Positions 9,330 to 18,247 are shown, numbered from the stretch's first letter. The stretch is DNA of 64,000 nucleotides from Mycobacterium sp. MS1601 (GCF_001984215.1 NZ_CP019420.1:4340001-4404000); one strand, 5' to 3'. Notes: generated by a model from the sequence alone, not told the origin. Numbers and translations: made by a program.

Positions 9330-10301
9330 GTGAGCCAACAGGTTCGAGGACTACATCTGATCCTGGGTGAGGAAGAGCTGCTGGTCGAGCGGGCCATCAC
9401 GGCGGTGCTCGCCCAGGCGCGCAAGCTCGCCGGAACCCGTGACGTGCCGGTGGATCGTCTGCGCGCCGGTGAGGTCAGCACCAGTGAGCTGGCCGAGCTG
9501 CTGAGCCCGTCGCTGTTCGCCGATGAGCGGGTGGTGGTGCTCGAGGCCGCTGCGGAGGCCGGCAAGGAGGCCGTGGCGCTGATCGCCTCGGTGGCAGGCG
9601 AACTGCCGGAGGGCACCATGCTGGTGGTGGTGCACAGCGGCGGCGGCCGGGCCAAAGCGCTGGCCGGGCAGCTCAAGGACCTGGGCGCCGAGGTTCACCC
9701 GTGCGCCAAGATCACCAAGCCCGGTGAACGTGTCGACTTCGTGCGCCGCGAGTTCCGTGCGCTGCGGGTCAAGGTGGACGAGGACACGGTGAATGCGTTG
9801 ATCGATGCCGTGGGCTCCGATGTCCGTGAATTGGCTTCGGCCTGTTCACAACTCGTCGCTGACACCGACGGCCGCGTCGACGCCGCCTCGGTGCGCCGCT
9901 ACCACAGCGGCAAAGCCGAGGTGAAGGGGTTCGACATCGCCGACAAGGCGGTCCTCGGTGACGTCCAAGGGGCGGCCGAGGCACTGCGCTGGGCGATGCT
10001 CAGCGGCGAACCGCGCGTGGTGCTGGCCGATGCGCTGGCCGAAGCCGTGCACACCATTGCGCGGGTGGGGCCGTTGTCGGGAGACCCCTACCGGTTGGCT
10101 TCCGAACTGGGGATGCCGCCGTGGCGCATCCAGAAGGCGCAGAAGCAGTCCCGGCGATGGTCACGTGACGGGGTGGCCGACGCCATCCGGTTGGTGGCGG
10201 CACTCAATGCGGACGTCAAGGGCGCGGCCGCGGATGCGGACTATGCGCTGGAGGCGGCGGTCCGCAAGGTGGCCGAGATCGCCGCGGCCGGACGGGGCTG
10301 A
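9330..10301 (+). CDS. holA: DNA polymerase III delta subunit
   Basis: 323 residues, GTG start. The delta subunit is the clamp-loader wrench that opens the beta sliding clamp. N-terminal [14 protein letters not shown] is the usual HolA opening, followed by a degenerate AAA+ core ([25 protein letters not shown]) and the helical collar domain with [16 protein letters not shown] near the C-terminus. No Walker A is present, as expected for delta. It is separated from comEC by 29 bases and faces rpsT across a bidirectional hairpin. Equivalent to Rv2413c by order. Confidence 0.92.
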   Translation: MSQQVRGLHLILGEEELLVERAITAVLAQARKLAGTRDVPVDRLRAGEVSTSELAELLSPSLFADERVVVLEAAAEAGKEAVALIASVAGELPEGTMLVVVHSGGGRAKALAGQLKDLGAEVHPCAKITKPGERVDFVRREFRALRVKVDEDTVNALIDAVGSDVRELASACSQLVADTDGRVDAASVRRYHSGKAEVKGFDIADKAVLGDVQGAAEALRWAMLSGEPRVVLADALAEAVHTIARVGPLSGDPYRLASELGMPPWRIQKAQKQSRRWSRDGVADAIRLVAALNADVKGAAADADYALEAAVRKVAEIAAAGRG

Positions 10302-10314
10302 CCGGAGAAACACG

Positions 10315-10344
10315 AAGGCAGCCCGCCAGTGGCGGGCTGCCTTT
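10315..10344. terminator. Bidirectional hairpin terminator between holA and rpsT
   Basis: A perfect 13-bp inverted repeat (AAGGCAGCCCGCC, loop AGT, then its complement), with TTT on the + side and AAA on the other. It lies 14 bases after holA and 17 bases beyond the end of the convergent rpsT, so it probably serves both genes. Confidence 0.85.
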
Positions 10345-10360
10345 GAGCAGGTTCAGGTAC

Positions 10361-10621
10361 TCAGATCTTGTTGAGCGCCAGGGACAGTGCCGACTTCTTG
10401 TTGGCGGCCTGGTTCTTGTGGATGACGCCCTTGCTGGCTGCCTTGTCGAGCTTGCGGCTGGTGGACGCCAGCAGCTCGCCGGCCTTTTCCTTGTCACCGG
10501 CTTCGACGGCTTCCCGGAATCCGCGGACAGCCGTGCGAAGCGCGGACTTCACCGACTGGTTGCGCAGTCGGGCGCGCTCGTTGGTGAGGATGCGCTTCTG
10601 CTGCGACTTGATGTTGGCCAC
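10361..10621 (-). CDS. rpsT: 30S ribosomal protein bS20
   Basis: 86 residues from the GTG at 10621, giving [20 protein letters not shown] as the usual S20 start; AAGGA lies eight bases upstream. A longer in-frame extension to 10666 is not conserved S20 sequence. The protein is small and very basic, with the [16 protein letters not shown] helix and the C-terminal [18 protein letters not shown] segment of S20. It binds 16S rRNA in the small subunit body. Equivalent to Rv2412 by order. Confidence 0.97.
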   Translation of the reverse strand: MANIKSQQKRILTNERARLRNQSVKSALRTAVRGFREAVEAGDKEKAGELLASTSRKLDKAASKGVIHKNQAANKKSALSLALNKI

Positions 10622-10795
10622 GCGTGAGTTCCTTCGTACTTTCTCGTCAAGACTGGTTTCGGGCACCCCAGTGTTCAGGTGCCAGCGCGCCCGGCGGCGG
10701 GCAGCGACTGTTCAGGTTACCAGCAGGGTCCCCGATATCCCAAAGTCGAGCGTACTAACCTGCCGAAACGGCGTTCGTAGTGCAGCATGTGACAG

Positions 10796-12514
10796 GTGAG
10801 CCTTCGAACCTTGCCCAGCGAGACCGGACGCCAGTCGCGCAACGCTTCGGCGGCGTCCAAAAAACACGAGCAGATCTTCGACGGCTACAACAAACGTGGG
10901 TCCTATGACCAAGCGTTCGACGAGATGTTCGATGCCCAGGGCGCTGTGCGGGGACCGTACAAGGGCATCTACGCCGAGCTGGCGCCGTCGGATGCCTCCG
11001 AGCTCGCGGCCCGCTCCGACGCGCTGGGTCGCGCGTTCATCGACCAGGGCATCACGTTCTCGCTGTCCGGCCAGGAACGCCCCTTCCCGCTGGACCTCGT
11101 ACCGCGCGTGATCTCGGCGGCGGAATGGTCCCGGCTGGAGCGTGGCATCACCCAGCGGGTCAAGGCGCTGGAGATGTACCTCGATGACATCTACGGCGAT
11201 CAGGAGATCCTGCGCGACGGCGTGATCCCTCGCCGCCTGATCACCTCGTGTGAGCATTTCCACCGCGAGGCCGTCGGCATCGTCCCGCCCAACGGGGTGC
11301 GCATCCACGTCGCCGGTATCGACCTGGTGCGCGACGGTCAGGGCACCTTCCGGGTGTTGGAGGACAACCTGCGCTCTCCGTCGGGTGTCTCGTACGTCAT
11401 GGAGAACCGCCGAACCATGGCGCGGGTGTTCCCGAACCTGTTCGCCTCCCACCGGGTGCGCGCCGTCGGTGACTACTCGTCGCATCTGCTGCGCGCCCTG
11501 CGCAAGTCGGCGGCCACCAACGAGGCCGACCCGACGGTGGTGGTTCTCACCCCCGGCGTCTACAACTCGGCGTACTTCGAGCACTCCCTGCTGGCCCGTC
11601 AGATGGGGGTCGAGCTGGTCGAGGGGCGCGACCTGTTCTGCCGTGACAACACCGTCTACATGCGCACCACCGAAGGCGAGCGCCAGGTGGACGTCATCTA
11701 CCGCCGTATTGATGACGAGTTCCTGGACCCCATGCACTTCAAACCGGACTCGGTGCTGGGTGTCGCGGGCGTGCTGAACGCGGCGCGAGCCGGCAACGTG
11801 GTGATCTCCAGCGCCGTCGGCAACGGGGTGGGTGACGACAAGCTGGTCTACACCTATGTGCCGACCATGGTCGAGTACTACCTGGGCGAAAAGCCGGCGC
11901 TGGCCAATGTCGACACCTTCCGGTGCTGGCTCGACGACGAGCGCGAAGAAGTGCTGGACCGCATCGACGAACTGGTGATCAAACCTGTCGAGGGGTCGGG
12001 GGGCTACGGCATCGTGTTCGGTCCGGACGCGTCGGAGAAGGAACTGGCCGCGATCTCGAAGAAGGTGCGCGCAGATCCTCGCGGTTGGATCGCCCAGCCG
12101 GTGGTCCAGTTGTCGACGGTGCCCACCCAGATCGACGACAATCTGGCGCCGCGTCACGTGGATCTGCGCCCTTTCGCGGTGAACGACGGCGACAACGTGT
12201 GGGTACTGCCCGGAGGACTGACCCGCGTCGCCCTGCCGGAAGGGTCCTTGGTGGTGAACTCCAGCCAGGGCGGCGGATCGAAGGACACCTGGGTGCTGGC
12301 CTCGCGCACCTCGGTCGCCGACCGTGAACTCGGTGCCGCCGAAGTGGTTCGGGCACTGCCCAAGGCGCCCAAGGCGGCAGCCGAGCGCAACGGCGACGGC
12401 GCCGGTTCTACCCAGCAGCAACAACAGCAGCAGGGCGTCGGCCTGATGAGCCAGCAGCAAGGCCCGCAGAACCAGCAACAGCAACAGCAACAACAACAGG
12501 CGGTGGTGGACTGA
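10796..12514 (+). CDS. Circularly permuted ATP-grasp type 2 protein with polyglutamine tail
   Basis: 572 residues, GTG start. The core corresponds to the former DUF404/DUF407 pair: YDQAFDEMFDAQGAVRGPY near residue 40, the EDNLRSPSGVSYVMENR segment near 190, and KPVEGSGGYGIVFGP near 400, the ATP-grasp nucleotide loop. The last 35 residues are low complexity, with runs of seven, three and nine glutamines. These enzymes are predicted to form peptide-like bonds by ATP-dependent ligation, but no substrate is established. The alpha-E and transglutaminase genes follow with almost no gap, as Rv2411c-Rv2409c. Confidence 0.88.
   Translation: MSLRTLPSETGRQSRNASAASKKHEQIFDGYNKRGSYDQAFDEMFDAQGAVRGPYKGIYAELAPSDASELAARSDALGRAFIDQGITFSLSGQERPFPLDLVPRVISAAEWSRLERGITQRVKALEMYLDDIYGDQEILRDGVIPRRLITSCEHFHREAVGIVPPNGVRIHVAGIDLVRDGQGTFRVLEDNLRSPSGVSYVMENRRTMARVFPNLFASHRVRAVGDYSSHLLRALRKSAATNEADPTVVVLTPGVYNSAYFEHSLLARQMGVELVEGRDLFCRDNTVYMRTTEGERQVDVIYRRIDDEFLDPMHFKPDSVLGVAGVLNAARAGNVVISSAVGNGVGDDKLVYTYVPTMVEYYLGEKPALANVDTFRCWLDDEREEVLDRIDELVIKPVEGSGGYGIVFGPDASEKELAAISKKVRADPRGWIAQPVVQLSTVPTQIDDNLAPRHVDLRPFAVNDGDNVWVLPGGLTRVALPEGSLVVNSSQGGGSKDTWVLASRTSVADRELGAAEVVRALPKAPKAAAERNGDGAGSTQQQQQQQGVGLMSQQQGPQNQQQQQQQQQAVVD
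12413..12499 (+). repeat. CAG/CAA trinucleotide tracts encoding polyglutamine
   Basis: Three tracts of CAG and CAA codons (seven, three and nine glutamines) end the ATP-grasp gene, separated by GVGLMS and GPQN. Mixed codons suggest selection on the protein or old expansion rather than a pure slipping repeat. Confidence 0.9.
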
Positions 12515-13491
12515 TGCTCGCGCGCAACGCCGAATCGCTCTTCTGGATCGGCCGTTACGTCGAGCGGGCCGACGATACGGCGCGAATCCTCGACGTCACG
12601 GTGCACCAGCTGCTGGAAGATTCCAGCGTCGACCCCGACCACGCCTCTCGGGTGTTGTTGCGCGTGCTCGGGATGAAGCCTCCGAAGGAGGCGCTGGACG
12701 TATGGTCACTGACCGACCTCGTGGCGTTCAGCCGCGACACCGACGGCGGCTGCTCCATCGTCGAGTCCATCTCGGCGGCACGTGAAAACGCCCGTGGCGC
12801 ACGTGAAGTCACCTCCACCGAGATGTGGGAATGCCTGAACACCACCTACAACGCGCTGGGGGAGCGGGAACGGGCGGCCAAACGCCTCGGCCCGCATGAG
12901 TTCCTCAGTTACGTGGAGAACCGGGCCGCGATGTTCGCCGGGCTGGCCGACTCCACCTTGTCCCGCGACGACGGTTACCGGTTCATGGTGCTGGGCCGGG
13001 CCATCGAACGGGTGGACATGACGGTCCGCATGCTCCTGGCCCGCGTCGGAGACAGCGCGTCCTCACCGGCCTGGGTGACGGTGCTGCGGTCCGCAGGCGC
13101 CCACGACACGTACCTGCGCACCTACCGCGGTGTGCTCGACGCCGGCCGCGTTGTCGAATTCATGCTGCTGGACCGGCTGTTTCCGCGGTCGGTGTTCTAC
13201 TCGCTGCGGCTGGCCGAACACAGCCTCGATGAGCTGCTGAACCGCCCGCACAACCGTCTCGGTGCCACTGCCGAGGCCCAGCGGCTGCTGGGTCGGGCGC
13301 GCAGCGAGCTGGAGTTCCTGCGGCCGGGCCTGCTGCTGGAATCGCTGGAGGAGCGCTTGGCGGGGCTGCAGAAGATGTGCGCCGACGTCGGAGAAGCACT
13401 GGCGTTGCAGTACTTCCACTCTGCGCCGTGGGTCGCGTGGACCGATGCCGGCCGAAATGGGTCGTTGGTGATCGAGGAGGGTGAGATCTAG
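12514..13491 (+). CDS. Alpha-E domain protein (former DUF403)
   Basis: 325 residues; ATG overlaps the stop of the ATP-grasp gene by one base. It opens with LARNAESLFWIGRYVERADDTAR, the standard beginning of alpha-E proteins, and is helical throughout with conserved Arg/Glu pairs (for example RAIERVDMTVRML). Alpha-E proteins occur beside circularly permuted ATP-grasp enzymes and transglutaminases in many bacteria, sometimes fused to them, and are thought to form one peptide-modifying system. The biochemical role is unknown. Equivalent to Rv2410c. Confidence 0.9.
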   Translation: MLARNAESLFWIGRYVERADDTARILDVTVHQLLEDSSVDPDHASRVLLRVLGMKPPKEALDVWSLTDLVAFSRDTDGGCSIVESISAARENARGAREVTSTEMWECLNTTYNALGERERAAKRLGPHEFLSYVENRAAMFAGLADSTLSRDDGYRFMVLGRAIERVDMTVRMLLARVGDSASSPAWVTVLRSAGAHDTYLRTYRGVLDAGRVVEFMLLDRLFPRSVFYSLRLAEHSLDELLNRPHNRLGATAEAQRLLGRARSELEFLRPGLLLESLEERLAGLQKMCADVGEALALQYFHSAPWVAWTDAGRNGSLVIEEGEI

Positions 13492-14331
13492 ATGTGGCGG
13501 ATGCGAGTGGTGCACTCGACGGGCTATGCCTACAAGTCGCCGGTCACTGCGTCGTTCAACGAAGCCCGGTTGACTCCTCGGTCGGATTCGCGACAGAACG
13601 TCATCCTGAACCGGGTGGAGACGGTGCCTGCTACGCGGTCCTACCGCTACGTCGACTACTTCGGCACGGCCGTCACCGCGTTCGATCTGCACGCGCCGCA
13701 CACCGAGCTGGAGGTCACCGCGTCGTCGGTGGTGGAGACGGACAAGCCGGAACCCCCCGACACCAAGGTCACCTGGGATGATCTGGCATCGGATGCGGTG
13801 ATCGACCGGTTCGACGAGTTCCTGACGCCCACGCACTACACCCCGGCGAGCAAGCGCATCGAGCGGGTGGGGCGGCGCATCGCCAAGTATCACGATCCAG
13901 AAGCGGCGGTGATCGAGGCCGCCCGCTGGGTGCAGGCCGAGCTGAAGTACGTGCCGGGCACCACCGGTGTGCATTCCTCGGGTCTCGACGCGCTGCGCGA
14001 AGGTAAAGGGGTCTGCCAGGACTTTGCCCACCTGACACTGATTCTGTTGCGCGGCATGGGGATTCCGTGCCGCTACGTGTCGGGCTATCTGCATCCGAAG
14101 CCGAAGGCCAAGGTTGGCGACACCATCGACGGGCAGAGCCATGCCTGGTTGCAGGCCTGGACCGGCGCCTGGTGGAATTACGATCCCACCAACGACGCCG
14201 AGATCAACGAGCAGTACATCAGCGTCGGCGTCGGTCGCGACTACGCTGACGTCACCCCGCTCAAGGGAATCTACTCCGGTGAGGGGTCCACCGACCTCGA
14301 TGTCATCGTGGAGATCACCAGGCTGGCATGA
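13492..14331 (+). CDS. Transglutaminase-like cysteine protease family protein
   Basis: 279 residues, ATG directly after the alpha-E gene. An N-terminal bacterial transglutaminase-associated beta domain (about residues 1-90) precedes the transglutaminase core. The catalytic triad is visible as Cys in GKGVCQDFAH (near residue 174), His in SHAWLQAW and Asp in PTND. Proteins of this type may be peptidases, amidases or crosslinking enzymes. Membership of the ATP-grasp/alpha-E operon suggests action on the peptide made or modified there. No signal peptide is apparent. Confidence 0.9.
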   Translation: MWRMRVVHSTGYAYKSPVTASFNEARLTPRSDSRQNVILNRVETVPATRSYRYVDYFGTAVTAFDLHAPHTELEVTASSVVETDKPEPPDTKVTWDDLASDAVIDRFDEFLTPTHYTPASKRIERVGRRIAKYHDPEAAVIEAARWVQAELKYVPGTTGVHSSGLDALREGKGVCQDFAHLTLILLRGMGIPCRYVSGYLHPKPKAKVGDTIDGQSHAWLQAWTGAWWNYDPTNDAEINEQYISVGVGRDYADVTPLKGIYSGEGSTDLDVIVEITRLA

Positions 14332-14443
14332 TCAGTCAAAAGATAAGAGTCGCAATCTATTCGATGAACCGGTGCAGTTCGTGTTAACGTTGGACATCGC
14401 CGGTGCGTTTCGTGCGTCGGCTTTTGATGAGAGAAGTAAGTAA

Positions 14444-14647
14444 ATGGCACAGGGAACTGTGAAATGGTTCAACGGCGAAAAGGGCTTCGGCTTCATCGCT
14501 CCTGACGGCGGCGCAGCGGATGTTTTCGTCCACTACTCCGAGATCCAGGGCGGCGGGTTCCGCACGCTCGAGGAGAACGCACGCGTCGAATTCCAGGTCG
14601 AGCAGGGCGCCAAGGGCCCCCAGGCAGTGGGCGTCACCGCGATCTGA
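14444..14647 (+). CDS. Cold-shock protein (CspA family)
   Basis: 67 residues; a single OB-fold cold-shock domain with the RNA-binding motifs GFGFI (RNP1) and VFVHYS (RNP2). The N-terminus [14 protein letters not shown] is the mycobacterial CspA type. It binds single-stranded RNA and DNA and melts RNA secondary structure. The 112-base leader before the gene is AT-richer than its neighbours, but no specific thermosensor was identified. It ends in a strong intrinsic terminator, so it is a single-gene transcript. Confidence 0.96.
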   Translation: MAQGTVKWFNGEKGFGFIAPDGGAADVFVHYSEIQGGGFRTLEENARVEFQVEQGAKGPQAVGVTAI

Positions 14648-14663
14648 CGCTCACGCGGACAAC

Positions 14664-14695
14664 AAGCTGGTGTGGGTTCGCCACACCAGCTTTTT
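14664..14695 (+). terminator. Intrinsic terminator of the cold-shock gene
   Basis: Perfect 12-bp stem (AAGCTGGTGTGG and its complement) with a GTTCG loop, followed by a T run. It starts 17 bases after the stop codon and is the clearest Rho-independent terminator in the window. Confidence 0.92.
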
Positions 14696-14795
14696 GTATG
14701 TCGCAAAACTGTGATCGCGGTTGTTTCAGCAGGCCAGCGCCGGCTTTCCGCCTCTGCAGCCACGCCTGACGAAAGCGCTGGTCTCCAGCAGTGTC

Positions 14796-14823
14796 AGCTT
14801 CTCCGGCCACGGCCGGAGAAGCT
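14796..14823. terminator. Perfect 13-bp palindromic hairpin
   Basis: AGCTTCTCCGGCC, a two-base AC spacer and its exact complement. It lies in a 430-base stretch with no confident gene, downstream of ribonuclease Z on the minus strand. It has no clear T run. It could end transcription of rnz or of the small ORF at 14857-14991, or be a cruciform-type site. Confidence 0.5.
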
Positions 14824-14856
14824 GGGCCGCAGGCGCGGCCTGACCGGCCGCGCCGA

Positions 14857-14991
14857 TCACGACGACCGCGGATCTGACGGCTCGCCTTGCCGGTTGGAGA
14901 AGACCGGTGCCTGCGTCGGCTCTTGAGAGTGATTGTTCAACGGTGCATCGGTCTGTGAATCGAGATGCGAGAACAGGTCGGACGTATCCAT
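14857..14991 (-). CDS. Possible 44-residue small protein (weak)
   Basis: The 435 bases between the cold-shock terminator and rnz hold no convincing gene. The best candidate is a minus-strand ORF that starts ATG at 14991 (weak AAGGA ten bases upstream) and begins MDTSDLFSHLDSQTDAP. It is acidic and glutamine/serine-rich, without a recognised motif. Its third-codon-position GC is only moderately high, which argues against coding. The hairpin at 14796-14823 lies just downstream. Confidence 0.25.
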   Translation of the reverse strand: MDTSDLFSHLDSQTDAPLNNHSQEPTQAPVFSNRQGEPSDPRSS

Positions 14992-15131
14992 GGGGCGTTA
15001 TCCTTCGAAGCGGTGGAAGGGTCACTGCTGTCGGTTGCTGACCGACGTTCACAGGGCTCGATATGCCGCTTGTTCGCAGTGCCGCCGCTTCACACACCCT
15101 ACCCCGGCGCTGTCGGCACCGGCGGCCGGCA

Positions 15132-15971
15132 TCACTCGACCTGCACAGTGTGCAGGTCGTCGCCGAGTTCGACGCGTCCACTGAATTCGGTGGCGGCCAG
15201 TGCGCGCCACTGGTCTTCCTGACCCGGAACCAACGCGGGCACATAATGCGTGAGGATCAAGGTGGCGACTCCTGCGCGGGCCGCCGTGGCAGCAGCCTGT
15301 TCCACTGACGAGTGGTAGTCCAAGATGTCCTTGATGCGCTGCATCGGCATCAGCGCCACCAGATCCTTGCGAATCACCGTGTGCACCAGCGCATCCGCGC
15401 CCGAACTCAAGGCATCGAGGCTGGCGCACGGCACGGTGTCACCGGCCAGCACCACCGAGTTGCCCTCGGCTTCCACGCGGAACCCGATGGTGGGGTCCAC
15501 CGGGCGGTGGTCGGTGGGCCCTGCGGTGATGTGCACGCCGTCGGCGTCCCACACCACCCCCTCGGTGTACTCGTGCACCTCCAGCGGTGGGGGAGCCGTC
15601 AGATCGGCGTGGTGCGCAATGCGGTAGCCGATGTCGAAACCGAACGCCGTGAGGATGGCGTCCACCACTGCCGCGGTTCCGGGCGGCCCGATGATCTGCA
15701 GCGGCGGTGGATCCGGGGTGAAGGTGCTGACCCAGCGGGTGATGATCACGTCACCCAGTTCGGCGATGTGGTCGCTGTGCAGGTGGGTCAGCAGAAGCGC
15801 GGTCAGGCCATTGGCGCCGACACCCGCAGCCGTCAGCCGCAACAGCACGCCACGCCCGCAGTCCACCAGGAAGGTCTGGCCGCCGGCACGCACCAGGGTG
15901 GACGGTCCGGCCCGACGTGCATCGGGCAGCGGCGATCCCGTTCCGAGCAGAGTCACTTCGATCATCCCCAT
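15132..15971 (-). CDS. rnz: Ribonuclease Z / metallo-beta-lactamase fold tRNA 3' processing enzyme
   Basis: 279 residues; ATG at 15971, with an alternative ATG two codons in. The signature [16 protein letters not shown] (HxHxDH) near residue 62 and the later GDTVPC and LILTHYVP histidine/aspartate positions form the di-zinc site. The N-terminal [19 protein letters not shown] is typical of RNase Z. It cleaves tRNA precursors after the discriminator base. Equivalent to Rv2407 by order. Related arylsulfatase-like proteins share the fold, so the RNA role is family-based. Confidence 0.85.
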   Translation of the reverse strand: MGMIEVTLLGTGSPLPDARRAGPSTLVRAGGQTFLVDCGRGVLLRLTAAGVGANGLTALLLTHLHSDHIAELGDVIITRWVSTFTPDPPPLQIIGPPGTAAVVDAILTAFGFDIGYRIAHHADLTAPPPLEVHEYTEGVVWDADGVHITAGPTDHRPVDPTIGFRVEAEGNSVVLAGDTVPCASLDALSSGADALVHTVIRKDLVALMPMQRIKDILDYHSSVEQAAATAARAGVATLILTHYVPALVPGQEDQWRALAATEFSGRVELGDDLHTVQVE

Positions 15972-16022
15972 AGCTAACCGGATGCAACCTCGCTCAGCGG
16001 TGAATCGCCGCTTGTGTCGGGC

Positions 16023-17006
16023 TTATTCGCGTCCGGCCGAAATCCAGGACGGGTCCCCGAAACGCTGACCGCGCACCTGTGCGCCCACCGCGTCGAGAGC
16101 GCCCAGCTGTTCGGCGTTCAGTTCCACCCGCAGTGAGGCCACGTTCTCGTCGACCCTGGCTGCCCGTCGCGTTCCCGGGATCGGTACCGATGCCACGCCC
16201 AGCGCCTGCGCCCGGTAGCGCAGCCACGCCAGCGCCACCTGCGCGGCGGTGGCGCCCACCTCTGCCGCCACTGCCGAGATAACTTCCACCACAGACAGAT
16301 TCGCCTGCAGTGTGTCTGCGGAGAATCGGGGCAACGCGCCGCGGAAGGCGCCCAGATCGGTCGTCGACCGGACGGTCCCGGTGAGGAAACCCCGGCCCAG
16401 CGGTGAGTACGGAACGAACCCGACCCCGAGTTCCACCGCGGTGGGCACCACGTTGGTCTCGACGTCACGGCTCCAGATCGACCACTCGCTCTGTACGGCG
16501 GCGATGGGGTGCACGGCCGTCGCGGCCCGCAGCTCGTCGGCGGTGACCTCGGACAGCCCGAGGTGGCGCACCTTGCCTGCGGTCACCAGCTCGGCCATCG
16601 CGCCCACCGTCTCCTCGATGGGGACGGTCAGGTCGCGGCGGTGCATGTAGTAGAGGTCGATCACATCGGTGCCCAGGCGGCCCAGGCTTTCGTCGACGGC
16701 CTGGTGCACGTACTCGGCGTCGCCCCGTGAGCTGCGGTCGCCGGCAGCAGGGTTGCCGGTGATGCCGAACTTGGTGGCCAGCACCACCTCGTCACGGCGG
16801 TCGGCCAGCAAAGTCGCGATCAGCCGTTCGTTGTCGCCGCCGCCGTAGACGTTGGCGGTGTCGATGAAGGTCACCCCGATGTCGAGACAGTGGTTCAGCG
16901 TCGCCAACGACTCCGTGTCGTCCACCTGGCCGTACACCGGTGTCAGCGCCATCGCACCGAATCCGAGCTCGCTCACCGTGAGTTGATCGCCAAGTGTCAC
17001 TGTCAT
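16023..17006 (-). CDS. Aldo/keto reductase
   Basis: 327 residues from the ATG at 17006, which has AAAGGGAA upstream; an in-frame ATG eight codons earlier lacks a better ribosome site. The AKR tetrad is visible: Asp in FIDTAN, Tyr in NVYGGGDNE, Lys in LATKFG and His in YYMHRRD. It reduces carbonyls with NADPH; AKR13-type actinobacterial homologues have varied or unknown substrates. It is divergent from the CBS gene, 141 bases away. I do not place it in M. tuberculosis here. Confidence 0.9.
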   Translation of the reverse strand: MTVTLGDQLTVSELGFGAMALTPVYGQVDDTESLATLNHCLDIGVTFIDTANVYGGGDNERLIATLLADRRDEVVLATKFGITGNPAAGDRSSRGDAEYVHQAVDESLGRLGTDVIDLYYMHRRDLTVPIEETVGAMAELVTAGKVRHLGLSEVTADELRAATAVHPIAAVQSEWSIWSRDVETNVVPTAVELGVGFVPYSPLGRGFLTGTVRSTTDLGAFRGALPRFSADTLQANLSVVEVISAVAAEVGATAAQVALAWLRYRAQALGVASVPIPGTRRAARVDENVASLRVELNAEQLGALDAVGAQVRGQRFGDPSWISAGRE

Positions 17007-17147
17007 CGAAGGGTTCCCTTTCGTCGTCATCGGCTTCGACCGGGTCCAAGCCTGCGACGGCGGCCTCTATTCCGCTGTACAGCGTCTTCACAGTTGCTCC
17101 TGGCGGGCTTAGCCTGGTGTGAGATGGATCACTGAGCGGAGGCATCG

Positions 17148-17576
17148 ATGAGGATCGCTGACGTGTTGCGGGCCAAGGGCGACGCCGTCGCCACCATCAC
17201 CGCACAAACCTCGGTCGGGGCACTGCTCAACGAGCTGGTCCTGCACAACATCGGAGCCATGGTGGTGGTGTCGCCGGGCGGGGTGATCGGGATGGTCTCC
17301 GAGCGTGACGTGGTACGCAAACTGCACGAGTTGGGCACGGACCTGCTCCGCCGTCCGGTGGCCGACATCATGACCACCACCGTGGCCACGTGCGCGCCCG
17401 GCGATTCCGTCGACAGTCTCAGTGCGCTGATGACCACCAACCGCGTGCGCCACGTCCCGGTGATGGACGGTGACAGGCTGGCCGGCATCGTCAGCATCGG
17501 CGACGTGGTCAAGACCCGGATGGAGGAACTGCAGGCTGAGCAGGAACAGCTGCAGGCGTACATCACCCAGGGTTGA
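17148..17576 (+). CDS. CBS-domain pair protein
   Basis: 142 residues, ATG with GGAGG upstream. It contains two tandem CBS motifs: residues 7-60 with GAMVVVSPGGVIGMVSERDVVRKL, and 70-125 with RVRHVPVMDGDRLAGIVSIGDVVK. A short charged helix (EELQAEQEQLQAY) ends it. Stand-alone CBS pairs sense adenine nucleotides or related ligands; no effector domain is attached. It overlaps the GNAT gene by four bases (TTGA). Equivalent to Rv2406c by order. Confidence 0.92.
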   Translation: MRIADVLRAKGDAVATITAQTSVGALLNELVLHNIGAMVVVSPGGVIGMVSERDVVRKLHELGTDLLRRPVADIMTTTVATCAPGDSVDSLSALMTTNRVRHVPVMDGDRLAGIVSIGDVVKTRMEELQAEQEQLQAYITQG

Positions 17577-18187
17577 ATCGGGAAGTGGCTACTCATGCTG
17601 TCCGTCCGGCTCGCAGGTCCGATGTCCGCGCCCTGGCGCGAACTCTCGGTCGAGCGTTCTTTGACGACCCCGTGATGACGTGGATGTTGCCTGATCCGGG
17701 TAAACGCACCTCCGGTCTGGAGCGGATGTTCGCGACGATGACGCGTCACCACTTCCTGTCTGGGGCCGGCGCCGAAGTGGCGGGTGACGATGTTGCCGCG
17801 GCAGCGCTGTGGGACCCGCCGAACCGCTGGCAACAGTCGCGGCTGGAGGGCCTGCTGATGATGCCGGGATTCATCCGGGCGTTCGGGTCGCGCGTGTCGG
17901 TGGGCCAGGAGGTCGCCGACCTGATGAAAGAGCACCACCCCGAGGAGCCGCATTGGTATCTGGCGGTGATCGGCAGCGATCCCGCCCACCGTGGCGCCGG
18001 ATTCGGACACGCGCTCATGACGTCGCGGCTGGACCGCGTGGATGCCGAGCATGCCCCGGCCTATCTGGAGTCGACCAAACCCGACAATGTGCCGTACTAC
18101 CAGCGGTTCGGGTTCGAGGTCACCCGGGAGATCGCGCTGCCGCGCGGCGGGCCGCCGCTGTGGGCGATGTGGCGCCAACCCCGCTGA
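17573..18187 (+). CDS. GNAT family N-acetyltransferase
   Basis: 204 residues from a TTG start that overlaps the CBS stop; a GTG four codons later is an alternative. The acetyl-CoA binding motif A (DPAHRGAGFGHALM) is near residue 140, preceded by the HWYLAVIGSDP strand. The C-terminal YYQRFGFEVTREI segment is the usual motif B. The acceptor (small amine or protein) cannot be predicted. Coupling to the CBS protein may place it under nucleotide control, but that is speculation. Confidence 0.88.
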   Translation: MNREVATHAVRPARRSDVRALARTLGRAFFDDPVMTWMLPDPGKRTSGLERMFATMTRHHFLSGAGAEVAGDDVAAAALWDPPNRWQQSRLEGLLMMPGFIRAFGSRVSVGQEVADLMKEHHPEEPHWYLAVIGSDPAHRGAGFGHALMTSRLDRVDAEHAPAYLESTKPDNVPYYQRFGFEVTREIALPRGGPPLWAMWRQPR

Positions 18188-18191
18188 CCGA

Positions 18192-18244
18192 GGGATTTCG
18201 GCGTGAATCCAGTCGCTGAGCGGTCGGAATCACGCCGAAATCCC
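18192..18244. repeat. Dispersed 50-bp palindrome, copy 2
   Basis: Imperfect inverted repeat between the convergent GNAT and PemK-like genes. The left arm starts GGGATTTCGGCGTGAATCC and the right arm ends GGAATCACGCCGAAATCCC, around a CTGAG loop. Same family as 5768-5817 and 43969-44017. Confidence 0.85.
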
Positions 18245-18247
18245 AAC

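Noticed and set aside
7776..9338. 520-residue minus-strand open frame opposite comEC
   Set aside because: Composition is dominated by Ala, Thr and Ser with no motif; it is the mirror of a high-GC membrane gene.
10712..12496. 594-residue minus-strand open frame opposite the ATP-grasp gene
   Set aside because: His/Arg/Gln/Val-rich shadow without domain; the Leu run is the complement of the polyglutamine tract.
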